Assembly: GCA_041397775.1 (NCBI GenBank)
Contig: JAWKWB010000002.1
Span: 310,001 to 374,000, forward strand
DNA length: 64,000 nt
Reading direction: 5' to 3'
Origin: Ga0077555 sp041397775
Lineage (GTDB): Bacteria; Pseudomonadota; Alphaproteobacteria; Rhizobiales; Hyphomicrobiaceae
In this document: piece by piece, positions 25,987-34,645 of the stretch
Numbering within the stretch: the stretch's first letter is position 1
Layout: the number at the start of each line of letters is the position of its first letter
The notes under the pieces: generated by a model
The model's database searches: none
Told to the model about the DNA's origin: nothing
The model's input: only the letters and a program-made list of their open reading frames with translations
Program-made: the position numbers and the translations under genes

Positions 25987-26661
25987 ATGCGTATCCTGTT
26001 GCTTGAAGACGATGCTCGCTACGGCGACCTCGTTCGGGATCGATTGATTGATGCCGGCTATATCGTTGACCTGGTGCGCTCGGCCTCGGCATTTCAGTCC
26101 GTCGCGAGCCTGGGCACCTACGACTTGATCATCCTCGACCTGGGACTGCCCGACGGCGACGGTCTCGATCTGATAAGGGCGTGCCGGCGGGGCAAGGTGC
26201 AGATCCCGATATTGGTCGTGACGGCGCGCGTGGCGATCAGCGACAAGGTCGTCGGCCTGGATTGCGGGGCGGACGATTACCTCGCAAAGCCGTTTCATTT
26301 CTCCGAAATGCTGGCCCGAATTCGGGCACTCTCACGGCGTCCGCCGCAATTGCGTCCATCGCGTGTAACTGTCGGCCGACTGACGATCGAGTTGCCCTCG
26401 GGTCAGGCATTCGTGAATGGCAATCCCATCGAAATCACGCCGATCGAGCGGCGGCTTCTGGCGCTTCTGGTGAAGCGGCCGGGTTCGGTCGTCGCCAAGA
26501 CGGCGATCTACAATCAGGTCTACGACCTGGGCAAAGACGCCTCGCCCAATGCCATCGAGAAGATTGTTTCCCGGTTGCGGCGATCGCTTGCAACGCCGGG
26601 GGTCGGCGTCGACGTCAGAACCGTGCGAGGCATAGGGTATGCCCTTGAAGAGCGGCCCTGA
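25987..26661 (+). CDS. OmpR/PhoB-family response regulator
   Basis: The 224-residue regulator starts with MRILLLEDDARYGD at 25987. An upstream extension is rejected because the receiver fold starts exactly here. The receiver has the acidic pair ED at 7-8, phospho-acceptor Asp51 in IILDLGLPDGDG, and Lys in DYLAKPF. The C-terminal winged helix (about 125-220) has ITPIERRLLALLVKRPGSVV and VRTVRGIGYALE, so it binds DNA. It overlaps the kinase gene by 23 bases. Divergence from the RTX peroxidase makes that gene a plausible target, but this is inferred from position only. Confidence 0.94.
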   Translation: MRILLLEDDARYGDLVRDRLIDAGYIVDLVRSASAFQSVASLGTYDLIILDLGLPDGDGLDLIRACRRGKVQIPILVVTARVAISDKVVGLDCGADDYLAKPFHFSEMLARIRALSRRPPQLRPSRVTVGRLTIELPSGQAFVNGNPIEITPIERRLLALLVKRPGSVVAKTAIYNQVYDLGKDASPNAIEKIVSRLRRSLATPGVGVDVRTVRGIGYALEERP

Positions 26662-28042
26662 CTTTACGCGCGCCCCAGCGGCGCCGGGGCTGGCGTGGAT
26701 CACACATCTTCACCTGCTCCTGGCGGCGGGGATCAGTGTGCTTCTGCTCAGCGTCCTGTGCTTCATCGAGAACTTCCACGACGAGGCCTACTTCACGCGC
26801 TGGTTCCTGCTGGTCGAGGCATCCCGCATCCACGCCATCCTGCAGAAGGACGAGCAAACGAAGGCACTGGCGCTTGCGACATCGCTCGCGCCCTACAAGG
26901 GTGAGCATGCCGACAGCTATGCCTTCCGGATCTGGACGACGGATCGGGGGCTGCTCGCGTCCTCCAACAGTGCGCTGATCGATGCGACCTCGCCGATCGA
27001 TCTCACGCGGCGCACGTGGCCCGACCGCTGGCAGCACAAGGCCTCCGATGTCTGGTTCGACACTGTCGGCGGCTTCAAGTTTTCAGGCAACAGCGCGCCC
27101 ATCTGGATCGAGGTCGCAACTCGCGGTGATCCGGCGGGACGGCGCTACACGGCCTTGGCGCACGACTTCTTCTTCGATGTCTTGAGGCCGACTGTCCCGA
27201 CCCTGTTGTTTGGTGCGCTGCTGGCCATGCTGTCCCTGCGGCGCATGGTGAGGCGCCTGCAGGAGTCGGCCGACGCAGCCATGGCCCTGCGCCCGGGTGA
27301 AGGAAATTTGCGCATTCCCACCGCAGGCCTGCCACGCGAGTTCGGCGTGCTCGCCAATGCCGTGAACGACCTGCTCGCGCGATTGTCCAACGTCATTCAA
27401 CGACAGAACGAATTCATCGGACGGGCCGCGCACCAGTTGCGATTGCCGTTGGCGGTCATGATGCTCGACGCGGGCAAGTCCAGCGAGGAGGGCACGAAGC
27501 GGCTCGAGGGCAATGTCGCGTCGATGAGCAACATGATCGACCGGTTGCTGGAACTGTCGCGCCTGCAGTCGATCCAGGCCCTGCCCCGCGATGCGCTCGA
27601 CCTCGGTGATATCGCCGAGGACGTGAAGATCGAGCTCAGGCCTCTGGCCGAGGAGCGGGGCGCGCGCGTCGAGGTCGTCCACGACGAGGCCGTTCCAGTC
27701 GAGGGCAACTTCACGGCCCTTCGCGAAGCGGTGCTGAACCTAGCCACGAATGCCATCATCCATGGTTCCGGCCAGTCCGTCGTCCGCATCACCTGCGGCC
27801 CTGGTGCTGCAATGAGTGTCGAGGACAACGGTCCCGGCATCAAAGGGATTGCCCGCGAGGACCTCTTCGAGCCGTTCTCCCGAGGACGCACGACGGCGTC
27901 CGGCTCGGGCCTGGGCCTGGCGATCGTGAAGCAGGTCGTTCAGCTCCACGAGGGCAGCATAGAGGTCGACCGGAGCCCGGACTTGGGCGGCGCCCGCTTC
28001 ACGTTGCAGCTTGCAGGCCGCGAGCAGTGCTCCCCCGTGTGA
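26639..28042 (+). CDS. sensor histidine kinase, partner of the upstream regulator
   Basis: The 467-residue membrane kinase has membrane helices at about 18-40 (ITHLHLLLAAGISVLLLSVL) and 183-200 (VPTLLFGALLAMLSL). These flank a periplasmic sensor of about 140 residues of unknown ligand. A HAMP-like linker follows, then the phosphorylation motif FIGRAAHQLRLPL with His265. The ATP-binding domain has N-box REAVLNLATNAIIHG, G1 VEDNGPGIKG and G2 GSGLGLAIVKQV. All catalytic boxes are present. The start at 26639 overlaps the regulator gene and is translationally coupled. The gene ends 31 bases before the convergent ispG stop. Confidence 0.92.
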   Translation: MPLKSGPDFTRAPAAPGLAWITHLHLLLAAGISVLLLSVLCFIENFHDEAYFTRWFLLVEASRIHAILQKDEQTKALALATSLAPYKGEHADSYAFRIWTTDRGLLASSNSALIDATSPIDLTRRTWPDRWQHKASDVWFDTVGGFKFSGNSAPIWIEVATRGDPAGRRYTALAHDFFFDVLRPTVPTLLFGALLAMLSLRRMVRRLQESADAAMALRPGEGNLRIPTAGLPREFGVLANAVNDLLARLSNVIQRQNEFIGRAAHQLRLPLAVMMLDAGKSSEEGTKRLEGNVASMSNMIDRLLELSRLQSIQALPRDALDLGDIAEDVKIELRPLAEERGARVEVVHDEAVPVEGNFTALREAVLNLATNAIIHGSGQSVVRITCGPGAAMSVEDNGPGIKGIAREDLFEPFSRGRTTASGSGLGLAIVKQVVQLHEGSIEVDRSPDLGGARFTLQLAGREQCSPV

Positions 28043-28073
28043 CCGCAGGCGCGGACGTCGCCGGTGTCAGACG

Positions 28074-29306
28074 TCAGGCGGCCTTTCCGCCGAAGCGCCG
28101 GGCGATGTAGTCCTCCACGATCGCCTTGAACTCCAGGGCGATGTCGGGGCCGCGCAGCGTCATGGCCTTCTTGCCGTCGATGAAGACGGGCGCCGCCGGT
28201 GTCTCGCCCGTTCCCGGCAGCGAGATGCCGATGTCGGCGTGCTTCGACTCGCCTGGTCCATTGACGATGCAACCCATGACGGCGAGGTTCAGCGCCTCCA
28301 CGCCTGGATACTGCACCCGCCATTCCGGCATCCGCTCGCGCAGCATGGTCTGCACGTCGCGGGCGAGTTCCTGGAAGACCGTGGACGTCGTTCGTCCGCA
28401 GCCCGGGCAGGCCGCCACGATCGGCATGAACGTGCGCAGGCCCATCGTCTGCAGGAGTTCCTGTGCGGCCTGCACCTCGAGCGTGCGGTCGCCGCCGGGC
28501 TCCGGCGTCAGTGAATAGCGGATGGTATCGCCGATGCCGGCCTGCAGCACGATGCCCATGGCCGCCGAGGAGGCGACGATGCCCTTGGAGCCCATGCCGG
28601 CCTCGGTGAGGCCGAGATGCAGGGCATAGTCGCAGCGCTGCGCCAGCATCGTGTAGACGCTGACGAGGTCCTGCACGGCCGATACCTTGGCGGAGATGAC
28701 GATGCGGTCGGCGCCAAGCCCCAGCTCGCGCGCGCGCCCGGCCGACAGCAGCGCCGATTGGACGATCGCCTCGTGCATGACCGAGCGATAGGGCAGGGGC
28801 GCGGGGGCGCGCGCATTCTCGTCCATCAGGTGCGTCAGGAGCTGCTGGTCGAGCGAGCCCCAATTGACGCCTATGCGCACGGGCTTGCCGTGCTGCAGAG
28901 CTCTCTCGACGATAGACGAGAACTGGCGATCCTTCTTGTCCTTGAAGCCGACGTTGCCGGGATTGATGCGGTATTTGTCGAGGGCTTCGGCGCAGGCCGG
29001 GTTGTCGGCGAGAAGGGTGTGGCCGTTGTAGTGGAAGTCGCCGACGATCGGCACGCGCACGCCGCGTTTCGCCAGGGCATCGCGGATGTGCGGCACGGCC
29101 TTGGCCGCCTCGTCGCGGTCGACGGTGATGCGCACGATCTCCGAGCCCGCGCGCGCCAGGGCCGCGATCTGGGCTGCGGTGCCGGCGACGTCGGCGGTGT
29201 CCGTGTTGGTCATGGACTGGACGACGATGGGCGCGCCCCCACCGACGATGACGCCGCCGACATCGACGGCGACGGTCTCGTTGCGAGGGCTGGGCAAGGG
29301 GCTCAT
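28074..29306 (-). CDS. ispG: 4-hydroxy-3-methylbut-2-en-1-yl diphosphate synthase (IspG/GcpE)
   Basis: The 410-residue enzyme of the MEP isoprenoid pathway reductively opens methylerythritol cyclodiphosphate to HMBPP in the cytoplasm, using a 4Fe-4S cluster. The three cluster cysteines are in AACPGCGRTTSTVF (two) and NLAVMGCIVNGPGES (one). PIVVQSMTNTDTADV and NPGNVGFKDKKDRQF are family blocks. The ATG at 29306 (MSPLPSPRNETVAV) has GGAG about nine bases upstream. An in-frame GTG three codons earlier is less likely. Length fits the alphaproteobacterial form, longer than the E. coli enzyme. Confidence 0.97.
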   Translation of the reverse strand: MSPLPSPRNETVAVDVGGVIVGGGAPIVVQSMTNTDTADVAGTAAQIAALARAGSEIVRITVDRDEAAKAVPHIRDALAKRGVRVPIVGDFHYNGHTLLADNPACAEALDKYRINPGNVGFKDKKDRQFSSIVERALQHGKPVRIGVNWGSLDQQLLTHLMDENARAPAPLPYRSVMHEAIVQSALLSAGRARELGLGADRIVISAKVSAVQDLVSVYTMLAQRCDYALHLGLTEAGMGSKGIVASSAAMGIVLQAGIGDTIRYSLTPEPGGDRTLEVQAAQELLQTMGLRTFMPIVAACPGCGRTTSTVFQELARDVQTMLRERMPEWRVQYPGVEALNLAVMGCIVNGPGESKHADIGISLPGTGETPAAPVFIDGKKAMTLRGPDIALEFKAIVEDYIARRFGGKAA

Positions 29307-29390
29307 GGGTCGCACTCCGGGCGTTGGGCCTTTCGGCCTTGTCCTAATCGATGCCGCCGTCGCAATCCAGTGGCTCTCGGTTCGCGTTCG

Positions 29391-30266
29391 TCACGTGCCC
29401 GCATATTGCAGTGATCGTGGGGCCGTTCCCCCGATGCGGCCATCGCGAAGCGCGGGCAGGGGCAGAGTGCCCTTCCACTTGGTATCGAGCGTCATGTGCA
29501 GAATGCCGATCGGCGTGAAGGGGGGATCGGGTTCGACGAAGGCACCGCGGTCTCCATCCCACGCCGGCGGACACAGGTGGGCGATCCAGTTACATGACGC
29601 GGGCAGCCGGATGTCGCCGAGCCCGTGATCGTAGATGGCGACGTTGAGCGCGATCTGGTCGACGAGATTGGTCGACCGCGTGGCCGCATCGGCCAGCACG
29701 TCTGCCCATAGGCCCCAGGCCGGCGAGGTGTGCGCGATGGCAAAGACGCCGGCATTCACGAGGGGCATGCGAATGAGGCGCTGTGCCGCCGCGGGGCCGA
29801 AGGCGTCGGCGTAGGCCTTGGCGTTGGCCGTCTCGAAATCCTCGCGCGTGTGCCTGAGGTTCGAATAGGAGCGGTGCACCTCGGGCACGATGGCGATGTC
29901 GCCCATATGCGCGGCGTCGAGAAACAGGCGGGCGGCCGCCCCCTCCTGCACCCAGGCGTCGGCATCGATCCACAGATAGGTATCGAAACCGGGAAAATAA
30001 CGCCGCAAATGGGGACGGGCGGTCATCGCGCGCATCGCGGGGTGGACGGTCAATGATCCGGCGAAGGCGACGTCCCAGCCGGGTTCCACGATGGTCGCGC
30101 CGATCGACCGGCACCAGGCGGCTTCGTCCGCGGTGAGCCCGCAATCGAGGACGCCCAGGGCGCACGCCAGTGTCTCGGGAGCGTTGCGCAGGGAGCGCAG
30201 GCACCCCTGCATCAGCCCGAAATAACGGCTGTCGCCGCCGGTGATGACGATGTCCTTGCGGGCCAC
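29391..30266 (-). CDS. putative glycosyltransferase-like protein
   Basis: The 291-residue product starts at GTG 30266 (ARKDIVITGGDSRYF) with GAGGAG eight bases upstream. The sequence resembles a nucleotide-sugar transferase of GT-A fold: an N-terminal ITGGDSRYFGLMQGCLRSL strand-helix, FPGFDTYLWIDADAWVQEGAA with a DAD metal-binding type motif near residue 115, and PLVNAGVFAIAHTSPAWGLW followed by LVDQIALNVAIYD. The Asp-Gln pair in LVDQ is common in GT8-like enzymes. The acceptor and sugar are unknown, and no other sugar-transfer genes are adjacent. It lies 26 bases after mutS on the same strand. Confidence 0.62.
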   Translation of the reverse strand: MARKDIVITGGDSRYFGLMQGCLRSLRNAPETLACALGVLDCGLTADEAAWCRSIGATIVEPGWDVAFAGSLTVHPAMRAMTARPHLRRYFPGFDTYLWIDADAWVQEGAAARLFLDAAHMGDIAIVPEVHRSYSNLRHTREDFETANAKAYADAFGPAAAQRLIRMPLVNAGVFAIAHTSPAWGLWADVLADAATRSTNLVDQIALNVAIYDHGLGDIRLPASCNWIAHLCPPAWDGDRGAFVEPDPPFTPIGILHMTLDTKWKGTLPLPALRDGRIGGTAPRSLQYAGT

Positions 30267-30292
30267 GCGGTCATCTCCTCTTGTGTGATCCC

Positions 30293-33166
30293 TCAGGTCT
30301 TCTGCGCCTTGGCGCGCTCGGCCTTGAGCTTGTACAACGCATCGAGGGCTGCGCGCGGTGTCAACTCGTCGGGATTGATGGCGTCGAGTGCGATGTCGAC
30401 GCTGCTGGGGCCGCTCGCTTCCTTCTGCGTGACGGATTTGGGCCGTGCGGCGGCGAACAGCGGCAGGTCGTCGAGGCTCGGCGCGCTGCCGCGTCCCTTG
30501 GCGTCGGCCTGCTCGAGCAATTTCAGAACCTCGCCCGCACGCGAGATCACGACGCGCGGCAGGCCGGCGAGCCGTGCGACCTGGATACCGTAGCTGCGGT
30601 CGGCGGCACCGGGCTTGACCTTGTAGAGAAATACGATCTCCTCGTGCCACTCCTTCACCTCGACGGTGACGTTGGCGACGTCGGCGAGGCGGCCGGAAAG
30701 AGCGGTCAATTCGTGGTAGTGCGTTGCAAACAGCGCGCGGCAGCGGTTCACCTCGTGCAGATGCTCGACGCAGGCCCAGGCGATGGACAGGCCGTCGAAT
30801 GTCGCTGTTCCGCGCCCGATCTCGTCGAGGATCACGAGGCTGCGGTCGGTCGCCTGGTTGAGGATGCCGGCAGTCTCCACCATCTCCACCATGAACGTGG
30901 AACGGCCGCGCGCCAGATCGTCGGAGGCGCCCACGCGCGAGAACAGCCGGTCCACGATGCCGATGTGCGCACGCCGCGCAGGCACGAACGAGCCCATCTG
31001 CGCGAGCACGACGATGAGGGCATTCTGGCGCAGGAACGTGGATTTTCCCGCCATGTTGGGGCCGGTCACGAGCCAGATGCGGCGGTCGGCGATCTCGTCG
31101 AATCCGGTGGGCTGAGGGGTTGCCGGTGCGCGGCCCAGGATGCAGTCGTTCTCCACGAACGGACCGGACTTGGCCGCGCGCAAGGCCTGCTCCACGACGG
31201 GATGCCGCCCGCCCTGGATCTCGAAGGCCGTTCCGGTATCGATGGTCGGGCGGACGTAGCCCTCCCTCTCGGCCAATTCGGCGAGCGCGGCGAAGCAATC
31301 AAGTTCGGCCAGCGCGCCCGCCAGCGACACGAGCGTCTGCTCGCTGGCGGCGACGGCGGCCGCCAGATCGCCGAACACGTCCTGCTCGATGGCCAGCGCG
31401 CGCTCGGCTGCGTGCGCGATGCGGCCTTCGGTCTCCTCCAGCTCCGCGCTGGTGAAGCGGACGGCGTTCGCCATGGTCTGGCGATGCCGGAACGTCTGGG
31501 AGAGCGGTTCGCTCGTCAGGGGCTTGGCGTTGAGCGCCGTCGTCTCGATGAAATAGCCCAGGATATTGTTGTGGCGCACGCGCAGCGTCTTGATGCCGGT
31601 GTCCTCGATGTAGCGCGCCTCGAGGTTGGCCATGACGCGGCGGCTGTCGTCGCGCAACGCGATCGCCTCGTCGAGATCGGAACGGAAGCCCTCGCGCACG
31701 AAGCCACCGTCACGGCGCTGATGCGGCGGGTCCTCGACGAGTGCGCGCGCGAGCGTGTCGCCGACGCTTTCGGGAACGCCGCCGAGCCGGGCTTCCAGAT
31801 CGCGCAGGCTCAGCGGCAATCCCAGCCCACCGGCAGCGCCGGCCAGCAGGCGCCGCGCCGTCGTGGCGGCCGCAAGCCCGTCCCGGATCTGGCCGAGATC
31901 GCGCGGGCTGCCACGACCGAGCATCAGGCGGGAGGCGGCACGCGCGATGTCGGGGCCCGCCTTCAAGGCCGCTCTGAGATCGTCGCGCAGGGTGGGGTTG
32001 TCGATCAGGAAGCCGACGGCATCGTGTCTGGCCGAGATGGCCGCGATGTCGCGCAGCGGGCTGGAGAGCCAGGCCGCCAGCTCGCGCGCGCCCGGGCCCG
32101 TGACGGTACGGTCGATGGCGGCGAGCAGGCTGCCCTCGCGGCCGCCCGACGTGGCGCGCAGCAGCTCGAGGCTGTTGCGGCTGGCGGCGTCGATGACGAG
32201 GCTTTCCGACGGGCCCGCGCGTCGTGGCGGACGGATGACGGGCCGCGCGCCGATCTGTGTGATGGCCACATAGCGCAGCAGCGCGCCGACGGCGGCGAGC
32301 TCCGCCCGCTGGAACACGCCGTAGCCGGCGAGTTCCGCAACACCGAGCTGCTCCTTCAGCAGGCGTTCGCCGGACAGGCTGTCGAATGTGGCTGCGGGAA
32401 CCGGCGTCAAAGCTGCGCCCACCGCCTTTGCCAGCGCGGACAACGTCGCGTCGCCAAGCAACAGGTCGGAAGCGAGGATCTCGCCCGGCGCCAGGCGCAC
32501 GATCTCGCCGGGAAGATCGGGCTCGGTGAGGCTCGCGATCTCGAATTCGCCCGTCGAGATGTCGAGCGAGGCGGCCGCATAGCCATAGGCCGCGCCGGCC
32601 TGTGCATCCCCCCAGCGGAACAGGGCGGTCAGGTAATTGCGCGCCTTCGCATCGAGCAGCGTGTCCTCGGTGAGCGTGCCGGGCGTCACGAGACGCACGA
32701 CATCGCGGCGCACGACCGCCTTGGAGCCGCGCTTGCGGGCCTCGGCGGGATCCTCCAGCTGTTCGCAGACGGCCACGCGATAGCCCTGGCGAATGAGCCG
32801 CTGCAGGTATTCGTCCGCGCGATGGATGGGCACGCCGCACATCGGGATGTCCTGGCCCAGGTGCTTGCCGCGCTTCGTCAGCACGATGCCGAGCACGGCG
32901 GAGGCGACGACGGCGTCTTCGAAGAACAGCTCGTAGAAGTCGCCCATCCGGTACCAGAGGATGCAGTCGGGATTGGCGGTCTTGATCTCGAGGAATTGCG
33001 CCATCGAGGGTGTGACGCCCGGCGGCACGTTGGCAGGCGCAATGCCGCGCGTCCGCGGGTCTGCGGACTGGGGATCGCCCGAGGTGGAAGGGGCGTCCTC
33101 CGGCCCGCCGGCATCGCTCGCCAGCCCTTCGCCCCGATCGGCAGGATTGCGTCCCCGTCGCGCCAT
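30293..33166 (-). CDS. mutS: DNA mismatch repair protein MutS
   Basis: The 957-residue mismatch-recognition ATPase starts at MARRGRNPADRGEG (33166). A low-complexity N-terminal tail of about 45 residues precedes the mismatch-binding domain. There MAQFLEIKTANPDCILWYRMGDFYELFFEDA contains the conserved Phe-x-Glu (FYE) that inserts at the mismatch. The C-terminal ATPase has Walker A GPNMAGKST, LDEIGRGTATFDGLSIAWA (Walker B and signature) and FATHYHEL. Complete and of normal length for alphaproteobacteria. Longer frames reaching 33316 are rejected because that extension runs into the serC leader region and has no ribosome site. It is divergent from serC. Confidence 0.97.
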   Translation of the reverse strand: MARRGRNPADRGEGLASDAGGPEDAPSTSGDPQSADPRTRGIAPANVPPGVTPSMAQFLEIKTANPDCILWYRMGDFYELFFEDAVVASAVLGIVLTKRGKHLGQDIPMCGVPIHRADEYLQRLIRQGYRVAVCEQLEDPAEARKRGSKAVVRRDVVRLVTPGTLTEDTLLDAKARNYLTALFRWGDAQAGAAYGYAAASLDISTGEFEIASLTEPDLPGEIVRLAPGEILASDLLLGDATLSALAKAVGAALTPVPAATFDSLSGERLLKEQLGVAELAGYGVFQRAELAAVGALLRYVAITQIGARPVIRPPRRAGPSESLVIDAASRNSLELLRATSGGREGSLLAAIDRTVTGPGARELAAWLSSPLRDIAAISARHDAVGFLIDNPTLRDDLRAALKAGPDIARAASRLMLGRGSPRDLGQIRDGLAAATTARRLLAGAAGGLGLPLSLRDLEARLGGVPESVGDTLARALVEDPPHQRRDGGFVREGFRSDLDEAIALRDDSRRVMANLEARYIEDTGIKTLRVRHNNILGYFIETTALNAKPLTSEPLSQTFRHRQTMANAVRFTSAELEETEGRIAHAAERALAIEQDVFGDLAAAVAASEQTLVSLAGALAELDCFAALAELAEREGYVRPTIDTGTAFEIQGGRHPVVEQALRAAKSGPFVENDCILGRAPATPQPTGFDEIADRRIWLVTGPNMAGKSTFLRQNALIVVLAQMGSFVPARRAHIGIVDRLFSRVGASDDLARGRSTFMVEMVETAGILNQATDRSLVILDEIGRGTATFDGLSIAWACVEHLHEVNRCRALFATHYHELTALSGRLADVANVTVEVKEWHEEIVFLYKVKPGAADRSYGIQVARLAGLPRVVISRAGEVLKLLEQADAKGRGSAPSLDDLPLFAAARPKSVTQKEASGPSSVDIALDAINPDELTPRAALDALYKLKAERAKAQKT

Positions 33167-33214
33167 AGCCGCGCACGTCTCCCGAGAAATTCGCGTTGAT
33201 GCGAGGCTACCGTT

Positions 33215-33345
33215 ACCCCGTGCGGTCGCATCTGCAAACCACCAACGCCCGGCAGTGATCACTTTCGTCGCAGTTGACTTCGAGCGCGCAGAAGCATACC
33301 TCCCGCGGCGGGACACCTCCCCCCAACGGGAGGCTTTCTATCTGG
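33215..33345 (+). ncRNA. candidate serC leader RNA with competing hairpins
   Basis: The 5' region of serC contains a stem CCTCCCG (33299-33305) / CGGGAGG (33327-33333) followed by CTTTCT. A smaller stem TCCCG/CGGGA inside 33301-33313 uses the same left arm, so the two exclude each other. The arrangement and position match the serC RNA motif described upstream of serC-serA in alphaproteobacteria and suggest attenuation of serine synthesis. The 5' boundary is approximate. I could not run a covariance search. Confidence 0.5.
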
Positions 33346-33358
33346 AAGGATAGGCGAC

Positions 33359-34534
33359 ATGACCAGCCTGACGAAGCCCGGGCAACGCCCGACGTGCGTG
33401 CATTTCTCCTCTGGCCCCTGCGCGAAGCGCCCCGGCTGGTCCCCTCAAGCCCTGCAAAACGCATTCCTCGGCCGTTCGCATCGCGCGAAGGAAGGCAAGG
33501 CACGCCTCAAGGCGGCCATCGACCGCACCAAGGCCCTGCTCGGCCTGCCCGAAGGCTTCGTCTGCGGCATCGTTCCCGGCTCCGACACCGGCGCCTTCGA
33601 GATGGCGCTGTGGACCATGCTCGGCGCGCGCGGCGTCGAGGCCCTCGCCTGGGAGAGCTTCGGCCAGGGCTGGGTGACCGACATCGTCAAGCAACTCAAG
33701 CTCAAGGATGCCGTCGTCACCCAGGCGCCCTACGGCGCGCTGCCAGACCTTGCCAAGGTCGATTTCTCGCGTGACGTGATCTTCACGGCGAACGGCACGA
33801 CATCGGGTGTGCGCGTTCCCGGCTACGACTGGATTCCCGCCGACCGCGAAGGGCTCACCTTCGTCGATGCGACTTCGGCGGCCTTTGCCCAGGCCATCGA
33901 CTGGAGCAAGGTCGATGTGCTGACCTTCTCCTGGCAGAAGGTCCTGGGGGGCGAAGCTGCGCACGGCATGCTCGTGCTTTCGCCGCGCGCCATCGCCCGC
34001 CTGGAGAGCTACACGCCGGCCTGGCCGCTGCCGAAAGTGTTCCGCCTGACCAAGGGCGGCAAGCTCAACAAGGGCATCTTCGAGGGCGAGACGATCAACA
34101 CGCCGTCCATGCTGGCAGTCGAAGACTATCTCGACGCGCTGACATGGGCGGAAGGCATCGGTGGCCTGCCGGCCCTGCTGGCACGTGCGAACGCCAATGC
34201 CAAGGTGCTGTTCGACTGGACCGAGCGCACGCCGTGGATCGCCAATCTGGCCGATGCCTCTGCCTCGCGCTCCAACACCAGCGTCTGCCTGAAACTCGTC
34301 GATCCGGCCATTGCCGCACTTCCCGGCGAGGCGCAGCTCGCATTCGTCAAGGCGATCGCCTCGGCGCTGGAGAAGGAAGGCGTGGCAACCGACATCGCCA
34401 ACCACCGCGATGCACCGGCGAGCTTCCGCATCTGGTGCGGTGCCACCGTGGAGACGGCCGACGTCGCCGCGCTGACGCCGTGGCTCGACTGGGCCTATGC
34501 CCAGGAGAAGGCAAAGCTCGCCACGCCGGCCTGA
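33359..34534 (+). CDS. serC: phosphoserine aminotransferase
   Basis: The 391-residue PLP enzyme converts 3-phosphohydroxypyruvate and glutamate to O-phosphoserine, the second step of serine synthesis. The protein is of the alphaproteobacterial subclass: FSSGPCAKRPGWS start, GIVPGSDTGAFEMALWTMLG, and the PLP lysine in FSWQKVLGGEAAHG (Lys194). GKLNKGIFEGETINTPSMLAVEDYLDAL and the C-terminal FRIWCGATVE are typical. A good AGGAT site precedes the ATG. serA follows after 111 bases. The leader at 33215-33345 probably controls both genes. Confidence 0.97.
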   Translation: MTSLTKPGQRPTCVHFSSGPCAKRPGWSPQALQNAFLGRSHRAKEGKARLKAAIDRTKALLGLPEGFVCGIVPGSDTGAFEMALWTMLGARGVEALAWESFGQGWVTDIVKQLKLKDAVVTQAPYGALPDLAKVDFSRDVIFTANGTTSGVRVPGYDWIPADREGLTFVDATSAAFAQAIDWSKVDVLTFSWQKVLGGEAAHGMLVLSPRAIARLESYTPAWPLPKVFRLTKGGKLNKGIFEGETINTPSMLAVEDYLDALTWAEGIGGLPALLARANANAKVLFDWTERTPWIANLADASASRSNTSVCLKLVDPAIAALPGEAQLAFVKAIASALEKEGVATDIANHRDAPASFRIWCGATVETADVAALTPWLDWAYAQEKAKLATPA

Positions 34535-34645
34535 GGCGGCAGCGCCACACACGTCGGGCGCGTGCCGGGGCAGGTCATCCCAGTCCCGCTGCGCCCCCGC
34601 TTCCCCATTCTCTCGACTTTTCCTCACCCCCAGACAGGTGATCCC

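Noticed and set aside
5423..28042. Genomic island inserted at tRNA-Lys
   Set aside because: The secretion genes start after the tRNA, but I found no integrase, no repeat of the tRNA 3' end to 28 kb and no clear base-composition break in the coding parts.
33167..33316. N-terminal extension of MutS
   Set aside because: It would translate through the serC leader region on the opposite strand and lacks a ribosome site. MARRGRNPAD at 33166 is a normal start.
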